From contig NZ_CANLYI010000004.1 in NCBI RefSeq assembly GCF_947495255.1, forward strand, positions 1 through 64,000: a stretch of DNA of 64,000 nucleotides. Reading direction: 5' to 3'. The stretch is from an uncultured Winogradskyella sp. (lineage in GTDB: Bacteria; Bacteroidota; Bacteroidia; Flavobacteriales; Flavobacteriaceae). The position numbers and the translations under genes were made by a program. This document shows positions 41,825 through 52,289 of the stretch, one piece after another (positions within the stretch are counted from its first letter, which is position 1; every line of letters starts with the position of its first letter). Below the pieces are notes generated by a model that was given only the letters and a program-made list of their open reading frames with translations, was not told where the DNA came from and searched no databases.

Positions 41825-43180
41825 TTACTCTGTTGTTTTAGATTTTAGATTTAAATTCACTTCGCGATATAAAAAATAACCTGTTACTAATGTTGAAAGC
41901 ACATCTGAAATTGGAAAAGACAACCAAATACCAAATTCCCCAAAATACAGTGGTAAAATATACATTAAAGGAATAAAAAAAATAGCCTGTCTAGTTAAGG
42001 TTAACAATAATGCTGGCAAAGCCTTACCTACAGCCTGAAAATAAGCTGCTCCAATAAGTTGAAGCGCTAAAATAGGCACAGCTGCAAACGTCCATCGCAT
42101 ATTGCTTGGCGTTTCTCGTATAACATCCGCATCTGTTGTAAACCATTTAGTAATTATCTCAGGAAAAACCATTAAGCCAATAAAAACAATGGTTCCTAAA
42201 ATAGTAGCATATTTTATAGCTGTGAAAATAACCTCTTTTACTCGATCATATTTTCCTGCTCCAAAATTATAACCTGCAATAGGAATAAATCCTTGTGTTA
42301 TCCCAAAAACAGGAAACAAAGCGAACATACTTAATCGACCAACAATAGCATAAGTTGTTACTGAGGTTTCACCTCCAAAATCATATAATGCGTTATTTAC
42401 TAATAAAAACGTAACGCTTACTATTGCTTGTCTTGCTAGGGTTACAAAACCTAAAGAACCTATTTCAGACACTATAGTTTTATCGAATACGAAATGCGAA
42501 AGGTTAATTTTTAATTCAGAATGTTTAGATAAAAAATACCAAAATATAAATAGAAAAGAAACAATATAAGACCCTGTAGTTGCCCAAGCTGCTCCAGCCA
42601 TTCCGTAATCTAAAACATTAATAAAAAGATAGTCTAATACTAAGTTACCAATAGATGGAATTAGCATCGCATACATGGCAAATTTAGGTTTACCTTCTGC
42701 TCGGATAACATTATTACCCATCATTACAAATCCTAAAATAGGAACACCATAAAGTATAATTTCGTAATACACTTTAGCAGGTTCAAAAATATTTCCTTTT
42801 CCTCCAAATGCAGGAATTAACGTATCTACAAAATACAAACCAAATACCGCAAATGTGATGGTAAATAAAAATGTGAGGGTTAATTGATTACCGAACGTTT
42901 TTAGTGCTTTAGCCTTATTATCTGCGCCCAAAGCACGCGAAATAATTGAAGAACCACCAACACCAATTGCCATACCTAAAGCAGCAATAAAAAAGGAAAC
43001 CGGAAGCACAACATTTATAGCTGCAATGGCTGTAGAGCCAATCCAATTTCCAACAAAAATAGTATCTACTAAAATATTTAGAGACATTACCAAAATACCA
43101 ATAGCTGCAGGCACAGCCTGTCTTATCAGTAATTTACCAATGGATTCTGTTCCTAAATCTTGTGAAGACACTTTTGCCAT
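41825..43180 (-). CDS. MATE family efflux transporter
   Basis: A 451-residue inner-membrane transporter with twelve helices in two similar halves (IRQAVPAAIGILVMSLNILVD in the first, LARQAIVSVTFLLVN in the second). It is of the NorM/DinF-like bacterial type that exports cationic compounds with Na+ or H+. The substrate cannot be told. Its ATG overlaps the stop codon of hemH by one base, so it is translationally coupled to ferrochelatase, hinting at porphyrin or haem export, though only from context. Confidence 0.9.
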   Translation of the reverse strand: MAKVSSQDLGTESIGKLLIRQAVPAAIGILVMSLNILVDTIFVGNWIGSTAIAAINVVLPVSFFIAALGMAIGVGGSSIISRALGADNKAKALKTFGNQLTLTFLFTITFAVFGLYFVDTLIPAFGGKGNIFEPAKVYYEIILYGVPILGFVMMGNNVIRAEGKPKFAMYAMLIPSIGNLVLDYLFINVLDYGMAGAAWATTGSYIVSFLFIFWYFLSKHSELKINLSHFVFDKTIVSEIGSLGFVTLARQAIVSVTFLLVNNALYDFGGETSVTTYAIVGRLSMFALFPVFGITQGFIPIAGYNFGAGKYDRVKEVIFTAIKYATILGTIVFIGLMVFPEIITKWFTTDADVIRETPSNMRWTFAAVPILALQLIGAAYFQAVGKALPALLLTLTRQAIFFIPLMYILPLYFGEFGIWLSFPISDVLSTLVTGYFLYREVNLNLKSKTTE

Positions 43181-44217
43181 TATTTGGCTATAGTTTCAGC
43201 ATTTACCCATTCGTCAGCAATATTTGCAAGTACTTGAGCAAAATCATCGCGCTCATTAAGACACGGAATAACAGTGAATTCTTTACCTCCCATTTCGTGA
43301 AAAATTTCCTCACCTTCCATGGCAATTTCTTCTAAAGTTTCTAAACAATCACTCACAAAAGCAGGCGTTACAATAGCCATTTTATTAATGCCTTCCTTTC
43401 CCATTCTTTCAATCGTACGATCTGTATATGGTTTTAACCATGGATCAAATCCAAGTCTAGATTGAAACGTTGTAGAATAAGTTCCATTTTTTAAGCCTAG
43501 TTTTTTAGCAACATTTACCGTTGTAATTTCACATTGATGACGGTAACAAAACTCATGCTGCTTACTACCTTTTTTAAAGCAACATTTTCCATTCATTTTA
43601 CAGTTGCCATTGGTAATATCACTTTTTCTAATATGTCGTTCTGGCACGCCATGGTAACTAAAAAGAATATGCTCGTAATCTAAATCGTTTAAAACTTCAC
43701 CAATACTTTTAGAAAGTACATCTATATAATCTTTACGATGATAAAATGCAGGTGTTCTTGTAATTTTTACCTCAGGAAAATATTCAGCAACCAGCTCATC
43801 TACTTTTACATCAATTGTTTCTGTAGTTGCCATAGCAAATTGTGGATACAATGGAACGGTTTTTATTTCAGTACATCCTTTGTCTACCAATTCTTGTAAT
43901 CCTTTTTTAATTGTCATACTTCCATAACGCATGGCTAATGCAACAGGATAATCTACTTTATTTCGAAGTTTTTCTTGAAGTCGTTCTGACAGTACAATTA
44001 AAGGCGAACCTTCCTCCCACCAAATTTTCTTGTAAGCAGCGGCAGAAGCCTTAGGCCTCGTATTTAAAATAATACCTTTTACCAATAACGTACGCGCCAG
44101 TAGCGGTAAATCTATAACACGTTCATCCATTAAAAATTCCCCCAAATATTTCTTTACATCCTTTGGGTTTGGACTTTCTGGAGAACCTAAATTAACTAAT
44201 AAAATTCCTTTTGACAT
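43180..44217 (-). CDS. hemH: Ferrochelatase
   Basis: A 345-residue enzyme from the ATG at 44217; an in-frame ATG five codons earlier is possible. It inserts Fe(II) into protoporphyrin IX. The catalytic His189 lies in FSYHGVPERH, and the second site includes PAFVSDCLETLEEI with its conserved acid residues. An insertion at about 204-230 holds five Cys (206, 212, 213, 224, 229), which could bind an iron-sulfur cluster as in some bacterial ferrochelatases. It is coupled to the MATE gene downstream. Confidence 0.93.
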   Translation of the reverse strand: MSKGILLVNLGSPESPNPKDVKKYLGEFLMDERVIDLPLLARTLLVKGIILNTRPKASAAAYKKIWWEEGSPLIVLSERLQEKLRNKVDYPVALAMRYGSMTIKKGLQELVDKGCTEIKTVPLYPQFAMATTETIDVKVDELVAEYFPEVKITRTPAFYHRKDYIDVLSKSIGEVLNDLDYEHILFSYHGVPERHIRKSDITNGNCKMNGKCCFKKGSKQHEFCYRHQCEITTVNVAKKLGLKNGTYSTTFQSRLGFDPWLKPYTDRTIERMGKEGINKMAIVTPAFVSDCLETLEEIAMEGEEIFHEMGGKEFTVIPCLNERDDFAQVLANIADEWVNAETIAK

Positions 44218-44438
44218 GCTTATTTTTTTCAACTACAAAAATACAATACTAATTACAATACTTTACGAAGAACAGTATTGGTTTTATTTATAGTGATATC
44301 ATCAAATATTTTAATGATTTTGAAGTTATTCTATTGACCTTAAACATCTATAAATCTAACTTTTTAACGAGTTTTACTAATTATATATGGCTATTTAAAG
44401 GATTTAAATATCTTTACAAGACTCGACAAATACATATT

Positions 44439-47400
44439 ATGAAAAAAACCCTATCTCTATTTCTTACATTATTTACAATAATCGCTTTCTCTCAACAACA
44501 ATATCAGAGCCTACTCTGGGAAATTACCGGTAACGGATTAGAAAAACCCTCTTACCTTTATGGAACCATGCACGTTAGCAAAAAAGTGGCTTTCCGTTTA
44601 GATGATGTTTTTTATAAAGCATTAGAAGAAAGTGATTGCATTGCATTAGAATCTGACCCAACAACATGGCCAGGTTTTAATTATGAAATGATGTTAGACC
44701 AAATGGCTGCTTATAGCAATTATAGCAATGAGTTTTACACCAATTTATTTAAGTTAACGCATCCTGAGGAAATGGCAATTAGAGGTTCGGTTAGAATGGA
44801 TAATAATGCCGTAAATGCTTATTTGTATAGAAAAAGCTATGCTTCAGATAATTTTGAAGAAGAAACATATTTAGACATGTTTATTTTTCAAGCAGGAAAG
44901 AAAAACAATAAAGACATTTATGCTTTAGAAGATTTAGCAGAATCTCGCTACTTAACAACTAAAGCGGCTTATAATGCTAACAAAAAAGAATTGGATCCTT
45001 GGGTACAAAAATTGTATGCTAAGGAAAACCCATATTTAATTCAAGAAAATCTTTATCGAGACAGAAATTTAGATTTATTAGATTCTATTGGTGCAGGTGT
45101 AAATACAGAATTCTACAGAGAGAATATGCTTTACATTCGTAATAAAAATATGGTAGTAGCTTTGGCAAAACTAATGCCAACTAAATCCGTATTTGCTGGT
45201 GTAGGAGCTGCACATTTGCCAGGTGATCAAGGTATGATCAACATGTTGCGTAAAAGAGGATATACTGTAAAATCGTTAACGTCAGAACAAACAGATTTTA
45301 GTAAAACTGAAAAAACAAAATTAGATAGTCTTTTTATTGCGCCAACACTTAAAATTCACAGTACTCCAGATAACTTTTTAAGTATTAACACTTACGATAA
45401 GCTACGCGAGTTTTCCTATGGTGGACAAAAATACTATCTAGACCCAGACATGACTAATGGTGCTTATTTAACCATGAATAGAATTAGTCGTTTCACCTAT
45501 TTACCTAACGAAAAGGAAAATATTACACTAGAGGATATAGACCATTTGTTATATGAAGATATTCCTGGAGATATAATAAAAAAGGAAGAATTAACGACAC
45601 CATATCCTGGTATTAGTATTGTAAACAAAACAAAGAAAGGCGAGTTTCAGAAATATCATATTTACCAAACGCCATTAGAAATTATAATTATAAAATTTGC
45701 TGGTCGTAGTGATTTTGTTTTGAAACATCAAGCCAAAATTTTTGAATCTATTACTCTAAAAACACCAACAAATGACACACAATTGTTTGTTGCTCCTAAT
45801 AAAAAATTTGAAGTTGACTTCCCTAAATATTACGTCTCAAGTAATATGCATAACTATGGAAAAAAACTAATTGAAGGTCATAAAGATGATGCATATTACT
45901 TTGTAGAAGAAGCGGTTTTAAATGACATGTCTTATATAGAAGAAGATAGTTTTGAAGCTAAATATTTTCATCATGCCTTGTATAAAAATTATAAACTTGA
46001 AGAAGTAGATGGAGGCTTTAAAGCAGGTGATTATAAAACGTACGAATCTAGAGCTATACTCGATTCTACCTCTAACAAAAATTTACATTTAAAAACCATT
46101 GTAAAAGATGGTAGTTACTATTTGTTAGGCTATGTAGGAAGTAATGAAGATGATAAATCTGCATTCTTTAAATCTTTTAAATTCAACAAAACAGATTATT
46201 CTGGTTTTAGAAAAGTAATAGATACAACATTACATTTTTCTGTGAATACAAATTCTAAAGCACCTGCTCCAAATCCTTATGGATACGGTTATAATACCGG
46301 AAAAAAAGATAAAGACTACGAGCGAAAAGTTAACGAAACAACTTACTCAACACACGCTAACGAGCAAATTGCAGTTTCTAGAACTAAGTTTCATGATTTA
46401 CAGATGTATCATAACATTGATAGTCTTTGGGCTGACTTAGAAAAGCAAGTTAATTATGGTTCATATTATTTTAATACCAATAAAGGTTTTAAAATTTCTA
46501 ACCGTTCTTCATCTAAAAAAGATTCTATTTATACCAATCGTTTTAGCTACACAGATTCCGCTAGTGCGAAACAAGTATTAGTAAAAAACATTTTAAAGCA
46601 AGGTGTACTTTTTGAATTAAAGACTCTGGTAGATTCTATCAGTGGACCTTCAAAATTTGTAACAGAATTCTACGATACATTCACACCGATAGATACCCTT
46701 TTAGGTAAAAGTGTACTTAAAGATAAAACAGGTCAGTTTTTTGAAGCATTGCGAGCAAAAGACAGTATTATTTTAGAATCTTATGGTTTAATTAAATTCA
46801 AAAAACACAATAGTAAAGACATTATTGCTGTACTTAAGAATTTTGAATTCGATAAAGAACGCTTAGACATTAAATCTCATTTAGTAGGTAAGTTGATAGA
46901 AATAGATTTAAAGAACAACCTACCGTTTATTAAGCAACTCTATCACGACAGTTATTCTGATACACAAACACAAACTGCTATTTTAGATGGATTATTTGCC
47001 TCTAACAATAAAGAAAATTATAAGATTGCTTTAGACTTAATGGAGCGAGACTTACCTTTAGGAAGCGTTAGTAGCATGTTCTATAATTATTACGGAAAAG
47101 ACTCCTTAGAACTAAAGGCTACACTTTTCCCTAAAATCCTAGAATATTCAACGATTACGGAATATAAGCAACCTTTGTATAACTTATTGGCAAGAGTAAA
47201 AGATAGTGGTTATATAAAAACAAAATCTTATAAAAAATACAAGAGTCAACTAATTAATGACGGTAAAATTGAAGTAAAACGTAACTTAGGAAATTCTAAT
47301 TACGGTTATAATTCTTACTCTTACACTTTAGCAACTTACGTTAGACTTATTTTCCCTTATAGAACTGAGCGTTCTGCACAAGATTTCTTTGAGAAATTAT

Positions 47401-47954
47401 TGAACGTAGATGACACTAATGCATTAGTTAAATACTATGTTCTATTAACTAAAGCAAAGGAACCTATTCCAGCCAAATTAACCGAAAAGCTGGTTGACGA
47501 TGAAGAAAATCAATATTTGCTTTTAGAGGAATTAAATGAAGCTAAACTTTTAAAGAAATTAAAATCCTTTAAAATAGATCAACTGCAATTTGCCAAATCT
47601 AAACTCTTATCTGATGCTAATTTTGAAAAGGAAACAGATTCTGTTCAATTTCTATTTAAACGTGAGTTTATAACTGATAAAGGCAAGAAAAATGCTGTTA
47701 TGTACTTCTTTAAAATAGACAAAGATGATGAGTACTCAGGCAAGTCAGAAGTTCTACATTACATCTCTTTTATTAAACCAAAGGATCTAACACAATTGGT
47801 CGTAGACTACTATTCTAAATCAGATAGCTACGGAACTATTGTAGACAAGACAAAAGAACTAGAAGAACAATACACTGAAATAATCAATTTAGCGATTTAC
47901 AAAGATCGTGAACGTGTTACACCAAGTGGACGTGATAATTATTATGATTATTAA
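44439..47954 (+). CDS. Very long TraB/GumN-family exported protein
   Basis: A 1171-residue protein from the ATG at 44439 that carries the signal peptide (ends AFSQ). Residues 20-280 are a TraB/GumN (TIKI-like) domain with GTMH (42-45) and GVGAAHLPGDQG near its end, the two metal-binding motifs of this putative metallopeptidase fold. The usual family length is about 300. The remaining 880 residues show beta-rich and helical repeat-like parts and no motif I recognise. It is probably periplasmic or surface located. A small hypothetical gene follows 38 bp downstream. Confidence 0.85.
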   Translation: MKKTLSLFLTLFTIIAFSQQQYQSLLWEITGNGLEKPSYLYGTMHVSKKVAFRLDDVFYKALEESDCIALESDPTTWPGFNYEMMLDQMAAYSNYSNEFYTNLFKLTHPEEMAIRGSVRMDNNAVNAYLYRKSYASDNFEEETYLDMFIFQAGKKNNKDIYALEDLAESRYLTTKAAYNANKKELDPWVQKLYAKENPYLIQENLYRDRNLDLLDSIGAGVNTEFYRENMLYIRNKNMVVALAKLMPTKSVFAGVGAAHLPGDQGMINMLRKRGYTVKSLTSEQTDFSKTEKTKLDSLFIAPTLKIHSTPDNFLSINTYDKLREFSYGGQKYYLDPDMTNGAYLTMNRISRFTYLPNEKENITLEDIDHLLYEDIPGDIIKKEELTTPYPGISIVNKTKKGEFQKYHIYQTPLEIIIIKFAGRSDFVLKHQAKIFESITLKTPTNDTQLFVAPNKKFEVDFPKYYVSSNMHNYGKKLIEGHKDDAYYFVEEAVLNDMSYIEEDSFEAKYFHHALYKNYKLEEVDGGFKAGDYKTYESRAILDSTSNKNLHLKTIVKDGSYYLLGYVGSNEDDKSAFFKSFKFNKTDYSGFRKVIDTTLHFSVNTNSKAPAPNPYGYGYNTGKKDKDYERKVNETTYSTHANEQIAVSRTKFHDLQMYHNIDSLWADLEKQVNYGSYYFNTNKGFKISNRSSSKKDSIYTNRFSYTDSASAKQVLVKNILKQGVLFELKTLVDSISGPSKFVTEFYDTFTPIDTLLGKSVLKDKTGQFFEALRAKDSIILESYGLIKFKKHNSKDIIAVLKNFEFDKERLDIKSHLVGKLIEIDLKNNLPFIKQLYHDSYSDTQTQTAILDGLFASNNKENYKIALDLMERDLPLGSVSSMFYNYYGKDSLELKATLFPKILEYSTITEYKQPLYNLLARVKDSGYIKTKSYKKYKSQLINDGKIEVKRNLGNSNYGYNSYSYTLATYVRLIFPYRTERSAQDFFEKLLNVDDTNALVKYYVLLTKAKEPIPAKLTEKLVDDEENQYLLLEELNEAKLLKKLKSFKIDQLQFAKSKLLSDANFEKETDSVQFLFKREFITDKGKKNAVMYFFKIDKDDEYSGKSEVLHYISFIKPKDLTQLVVDYYSKSDSYGTIVDKTKELEEQYTEIINLAIYKDRERVTPSGRDNYYDY

Positions 47955-47992
47955 ATTAAGACCGAAACTTATTTTGTCTTGCTTTAAATAAA

Positions 47993-48325
47993 ATGGCATT
48001 TCCAAAGAAAAAATCTAGAAAAATTACTGTAAATAACCATCCTTTTAAATGGATGGTTAAACCAGATTATTACGGTGTAATGTTATTAATAATTTCTGAT
48101 GAATATAATTCTCAAAAGCTGTTTGCCAATTTCAGACATAAAATTAATGGAAAGAATGCAAGTATGTATAATAACCCTTTCATCGTTGAGCCTAATTTAG
48201 TTAGAAAAACCATTTTGTATGGATTATTAAAAGACTATTCTCCAGAAATAAAAGGAAATGATATTAATTTAGGAGATTTAAGTAATGTTCTTCTTTTAGA
48301 CTATGGGTTACAAACTAATCAATAA
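47993..48325 (+). CDS. Small basic protein of unknown function
   Basis: A 110-residue protein with a Lys-rich start (AFPKKKSRKITVNNHPFKWMV), no signal peptide, and a mixed alpha/beta pattern. YYGVMLLIISDEYNSQKLFANF looks like a beta-hairpin followed by a helix. No motif is recognised. Possibly co-transcribed with the long TraB/GumN protein upstream (38-bp gap). Confidence 0.65.
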   Translation: MAFPKKKSRKITVNNHPFKWMVKPDYYGVMLLIISDEYNSQKLFANFRHKINGKNASMYNNPFIVEPNLVRKTILYGLLKDYSPEIKGNDINLGDLSNVLLLDYGLQTNQ

Positions 48326-48357
48326 AACTGACATAGTTATTCCTAATGTTTAGTATT

Positions 48358-49287
48358 TCAACTAGAGGCTGTTATATACTTCTTAGGCGTAGTCCCAAAC
48401 TTCTTTTTAAAAGCTGCAATAAAGTGGCTTCCTGTGCTGTAACCTACCTTTAAACCTACTTCGTTAACATTATAATCACCAGATTCTAATAGCTTACGAG
48501 CCACTTCCATTTTATAATCAAACAAAAAACTAAAAACAGAGTCACCATAAATCTGTTTAAACCCTTCTTTTAATTTTTTAAGACTTAAACCTATATCATC
48601 AGCAAGTTCCTGTAATGTTGGTGGTTCAGCCATATTAGCTATAATGATGTCTTTCGCTTTTTTAAGTTTAGCCACATTAACCTCATCAACTAAAAAAGGA
48701 CATTGCTCAATATCTGCATCTTCACTTCTATTAAAAAACAGACTCAACAATTCGTAAGCTTTTCCCTTAAAGTATAAAGATTTAATAGAACTATTAAGGT
48801 TAAAACTAATCATCTGATTTAAAACTACAGCAATAGATGGTGAAATTTTACCATCTTTATAATATTTTTTATCCTTATTATCATCCGTTAAAAACGTTAC
48901 ATAATTAGCATCATCAGAAAATAACGAATGGAATTTTTTAATAGAAATCACCAAAGAAACTAACCAAGAGTGTGGCTTTAGTTCTAAATGAATGGGTAAA
49001 TCGCGTTGTGGATTATAAAGTAACAATGATGTCTCTTCAGCTATATTCAACGTATAATTGCCTTCATTAAACATAAAAGCCGCTGAACCCTTAATACAAA
49101 AATGAAACTGAATATAACTGCTATCAATCTCACGCTCAATAACTTTTGGAATATCACCATCATTCTTACTCGTTAGTAAAATAAAGCCGTCTTCAATACT
49201 AATTTCGTCAAAAGTACCTTCAGCGTTACTTTTTAAAGCTGATTTTTCTAATTTCATTTCAATACTATTTAGATTCGTTCTAAACAA
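48358..49287 (-). CDS. AraC family transcriptional regulator
   Basis: A 309-residue regulator (start 49287, or the Met at 49257). The N-terminal half is a beta-rich ligand domain. The last 100 residues carry the AraC double helix-turn-helix (PTLQELADDIGLSLKKLKEGFK and NVNEVGLKVGYSTGSHFIAAFKK), ending FGTTPKKY. In flavobacteria this type with the IQFHFCIKGSAAF region is often the first gene beside hemA, divergent from it, as here. A role in controlling haem synthesis is suggested by position only. Confidence 0.9.
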   Translation of the reverse strand: MFRTNLNSIEMKLEKSALKSNAEGTFDEISIEDGFILLTSKNDGDIPKVIEREIDSSYIQFHFCIKGSAAFMFNEGNYTLNIAEETSLLLYNPQRDLPIHLELKPHSWLVSLVISIKKFHSLFSDDANYVTFLTDDNKDKKYYKDGKISPSIAVVLNQMISFNLNSSIKSLYFKGKAYELLSLFFNRSEDADIEQCPFLVDEVNVAKLKKAKDIIIANMAEPPTLQELADDIGLSLKKLKEGFKQIYGDSVFSFLFDYKMEVARKLLESGDYNVNEVGLKVGYSTGSHFIAAFKKKFGTTPKKYITASS

Positions 49288-49416
49288 AGACTCTAAAAAC
49301 CCTTGGTTTCACTGCAAAAATATGATATTTATCATGTTTTTGTTAAAAACCATCCTAAAAAACCACAATCGATACTTTAAGTTCTTCTAGCGTTGTTTTT
49401 TTTTAAATATCAAAAT

Positions 49417-49424
49417 TACATTTG
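49417..49424 (+). promoter_or_regulatory. -7 element of the hemA operon
   Basis: TACATTTG followed by CG, a TAnnTTTG match 42 bp before the hemA ATG, in the divergent gap with the AraC gene. Confidence 0.5.
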
Positions 49425-49466
49425 CGCTGTTACTTTCCATAGTCAGGTAAACGAGTAAAGCAACAC

Positions 49467-50714
49467 ATGCCAAATAGAAGCAAATATTTTTACGCAATAG
49501 GGCTCAGCTATCAAAAAGCTGATGCGCAAGTACGTGGTCATTTTAGTCTTAGTGATGATGCAAAACAAAACGTTTTGTCTCAAGCCAAGCAAAATGGTAT
49601 AGAAAGTCTTGTGGTGATATCTACATGCAACAGAACCGAACTTTACGGTTTTGCAGAACATCCTTTTCAATTGATTCAATTGTTATGTGAAAACACAAAA
49701 GGCACTGTTGAAGAATTTCAAGAAGTAGCATACGTTCACAAAAACAAAGAAGCCATTAACCACATGTTTCGTGTTGGTTCTGGTTTAGATAGTCAGATTT
49801 TAGGTGATTTTGAAATTATCAGTCAGCTTAAGTTTGGTGCCAAAGCATCAAGGAAAGCAGGATTATTAAATTCGTTTACAGAACGTTTAGTGAATTCTGT
49901 AATTCAGGCTAGTAAACGTATTAAAAACGAAACCGAAATATCATCTGGTGCAACATCTGTGTCTTTCGCTTCTGTTCAATACATCATGAATAACGTAGAA
50001 ACGATTTCTGAAAAGAACATTCTACTCTTCGGAACAGGTAAAATAGGAAGAAACACTTGCGAAAATTTAGTAAAACACACTAAGAATTCGCACATAACTT
50101 TAATAAACAGAACAAAAACTAAAGCTGAAGAAGTTGCTGGTAAATTTAATCTTGTTGTAAAAGATTACGAAAATTTAACCGAAGAAATTAACGCTTCAGA
50201 CATTATCATTGTTGCTACTGGCGCGCAAAACCCAACGGTTTACAAATCTTTAATTTCTACAAAAAAACCATTATTAGTTTTAGATTTATCTATCCCTAAA
50301 AATGTAAACGAAGATATTACAGAACACGATAATATTACGTTAGTACATTTAGATGATTTAGCTAAAATTACCGATGATACTTTAGAAAAACGCAAAGCAT
50401 TTATTCCAGATGCTGAAGCAATTATATTAGAAATTACAGCCGAATTTAATGCTTGGTTAAATACCTTAAAATTTGTACCAACCATACAGGCTATAAAACA
50501 TAAATTGACAGATTTTAAAAATTCTGAATTCAATACACAACGCAAAAAATTAGCTGATTTTAATGAAGACCATGCTGAACTGATTACTAATAATCTCATT
50601 CAGAAAATCACTAATCAGTTTGCACACCACTTAAGAGAAGACAGTAATTCTTCAGATGAAAGCATTGAGCTTATCAAAAAAATATTCCAGTTAGAAACTA
50701 CCGATAATGTCTAA
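49467..50714 (+). CDS. hemA: Glutamyl-tRNA reductase
   Basis: A 415-residue enzyme that reduces glutamyl-tRNA to glutamate-1-semialdehyde, the first step of the C5 haem pathway. The nucleophile is Cys54 in ISTCNRTELYG. The NADPH domain has LFGTGKIGRNTC (about residues 190-201), and the C-terminal helical dimerisation domain is complete. Its last eight bases overlap hemCD, so the operon hemA-hemCD-hemE is tightly coupled. Confidence 0.95.
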   Translation: MPNRSKYFYAIGLSYQKADAQVRGHFSLSDDAKQNVLSQAKQNGIESLVVISTCNRTELYGFAEHPFQLIQLLCENTKGTVEEFQEVAYVHKNKEAINHMFRVGSGLDSQILGDFEIISQLKFGAKASRKAGLLNSFTERLVNSVIQASKRIKNETEISSGATSVSFASVQYIMNNVETISEKNILLFGTGKIGRNTCENLVKHTKNSHITLINRTKTKAEEVAGKFNLVVKDYENLTEEINASDIIIVATGAQNPTVYKSLISTKKPLLVLDLSIPKNVNEDITEHDNITLVHLDDLAKITDDTLEKRKAFIPDAEAIILEITAEFNAWLNTLKFVPTIQAIKHKLTDFKNSEFNTQRKKLADFNEDHAELITNNLIQKITNQFAHHLREDSNSSDESIELIKKIFQLETTDNV

Positions 50715-52287
50715 AATAATTCGCATTGGCACACGCGATAGCCAGCTCGCTATGTGGCAAGCAAAAACTGTTCAATCTCAACTTGAACACTTAGGTCATA
50801 AAACTGTCCTTGTCCCAATAAAATCAACAGGAGACTTAGTGCTCGACAAACCGTTGTACGAACTTGGCATTACAGGGATTTTCACAAAAACCTTAGATAT
50901 TGCAATGCTTAAGGGCATTATTGATATTGCGGTTCACTCACTTAAAGATGTACCAACCGTTTTACCAAAAGGTATTATTCAAGCCGCAGTTTTAAAACGT
51001 GGAAATATTAACGACACCTTAGTTTTTAAAACAAACGAAGAGTTTTTGTCAGCCAGAGATGCCGTTATTGCAACAGGAAGTTTAAGACGACGTGCACAAT
51101 GGTTAAATCGTTACCCAACACACACAATTGTTGGTTTACGAGGAAACGTGAATTCTAGATTAGAAAAACTTGAAGAAAACGAAGATTGGGATGGTGCTAT
51201 TTTTGCAGGAGCAGGTTTAGGTCGATTAAATATTACACCAGAAAATTCTATTAATTTAGGTTGGATGATTCCTGCACCAGCACAAGGTGCTATTATGATT
51301 ACGGCTTTAGAGTCTGATGAAGAAACAAGAGAAATTGTTGCAGAAATCAATGACGAAGTTACTCAAATCTGTACCTCTATTGAGCGCGAATTCTTAAACC
51401 GTTTAGAAGGTGGTTGTACAGCACCAATTGGTGCTATTTGTTACATCAACAAAGAGGAAGAAGTTAATTTTAAAGGAATTCTTTTAAGTAAAGATGGTAC
51501 CAAAAAGATTGAAGTAACTAAGGTTGCTGCTTTAGGAAGCCATCACAATATTGCAGAATTCTGTGCTGATTATATTATTGGAAAAGGTGGTAAAATATTA
51601 ATTGACGAACTCACCCAAGGCGACAAAATAACCAACATCTATTCCACTAAAAAATTAACAAACGACCAGGTTGCTAAGTTTCATGACGATGTGGTTGCGC
51701 AAAGCAATGATTCTGTAAAAATTAATCCTAATCGATTAACAAAAAGCATCGTTCGTAACGAAATTGAAAACGTCATTATTACAAGTCAGAATGCTGTTGA
51801 AGCCTTATTGACTAACTTTTCAGCTGTAGAATTACAATTCAAAAATATTTATTGCGTTGGTAGAAAAACGAAGCGTTTAGTAGAGAAAAAAATAGGAAAA
51901 GTTAAGCATTACGAACAGTATGCTAAAGATTTAGCCAATCATATGGTTGAATTTATGGATGGTTCTGAAGCAACATTTTTCTGTAGTAATTTGAGATTAG
52001 ATACTATTCCAAATATTTTAGAAGAAAACAATATCAAAGTCAACGAAGTAGAAGCTTACGAAACAAAGTTTGATGCAGAAAAAGTAGAAGGCGATTTAGA
52101 CGGAGTTATGTTTTACAGCCCATCTACAGTTCAAAGTTTCTTAAAGCAGAACAAAGCAAAAGGTATTGCATTTTGTATTGGCGAAACGACAGCAACTGAA
52201 GCTAAGAAGTATTTTGAGGAAGTTCGCGTAGCGAAAGTTCCATTAGTAGAAAGTGTTGTTGAATTAGTTAACGAATTTTACGCTTAA
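50707..52287 (+). CDS. Hydroxymethylbilane synthase fused to uroporphyrinogen-III synthase
   Basis: A 526-residue HemC-HemD fusion. Residues 1-300 are porphobilinogen deaminase ([36 protein letters not shown]); the dipyrromethane cofactor is attached at Cys237 in [11 protein letters not shown]. From about residue 350 the uroporphyrinogen-III synthase fold follows ([40 protein letters not shown]). The two steps are sequential, and hydroxymethylbilane is unstable, so fusion makes sense. hemE starts 2 bp after it. Confidence 0.93.
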   Translation: MSKIIRIGTRDSQLAMWQAKTVQSQLEHLGHKTVLVPIKSTGDLVLDKPLYELGITGIFTKTLDIAMLKGIIDIAVHSLKDVPTVLPKGIIQAAVLKRGNINDTLVFKTNEEFLSARDAVIATGSLRRRAQWLNRYPTHTIVGLRGNVNSRLEKLEENEDWDGAIFAGAGLGRLNITPENSINLGWMIPAPAQGAIMITALESDEETREIVAEINDEVTQICTSIEREFLNRLEGGCTAPIGAICYINKEEEVNFKGILLSKDGTKKIEVTKVAALGSHHNIAEFCADYIIGKGGKILIDELTQGDKITNIYSTKKLTNDQVAKFHDDVVAQSNDSVKINPNRLTKSIVRNEIENVIITSQNAVEALLTNFSAVELQFKNIYCVGRKTKRLVEKKIGKVKHYEQYAKDLANHMVEFMDGSEATFFCSNLRLDTIPNILEENNIKVNEVEAYETKFDAEKVEGDLDGVMFYSPSTVQSFLKQNKAKGIAFCIGETTATEAKKYFEEVRVAKVPLVESVVELVNEFYA

Positions 52288-52289
52288 TC

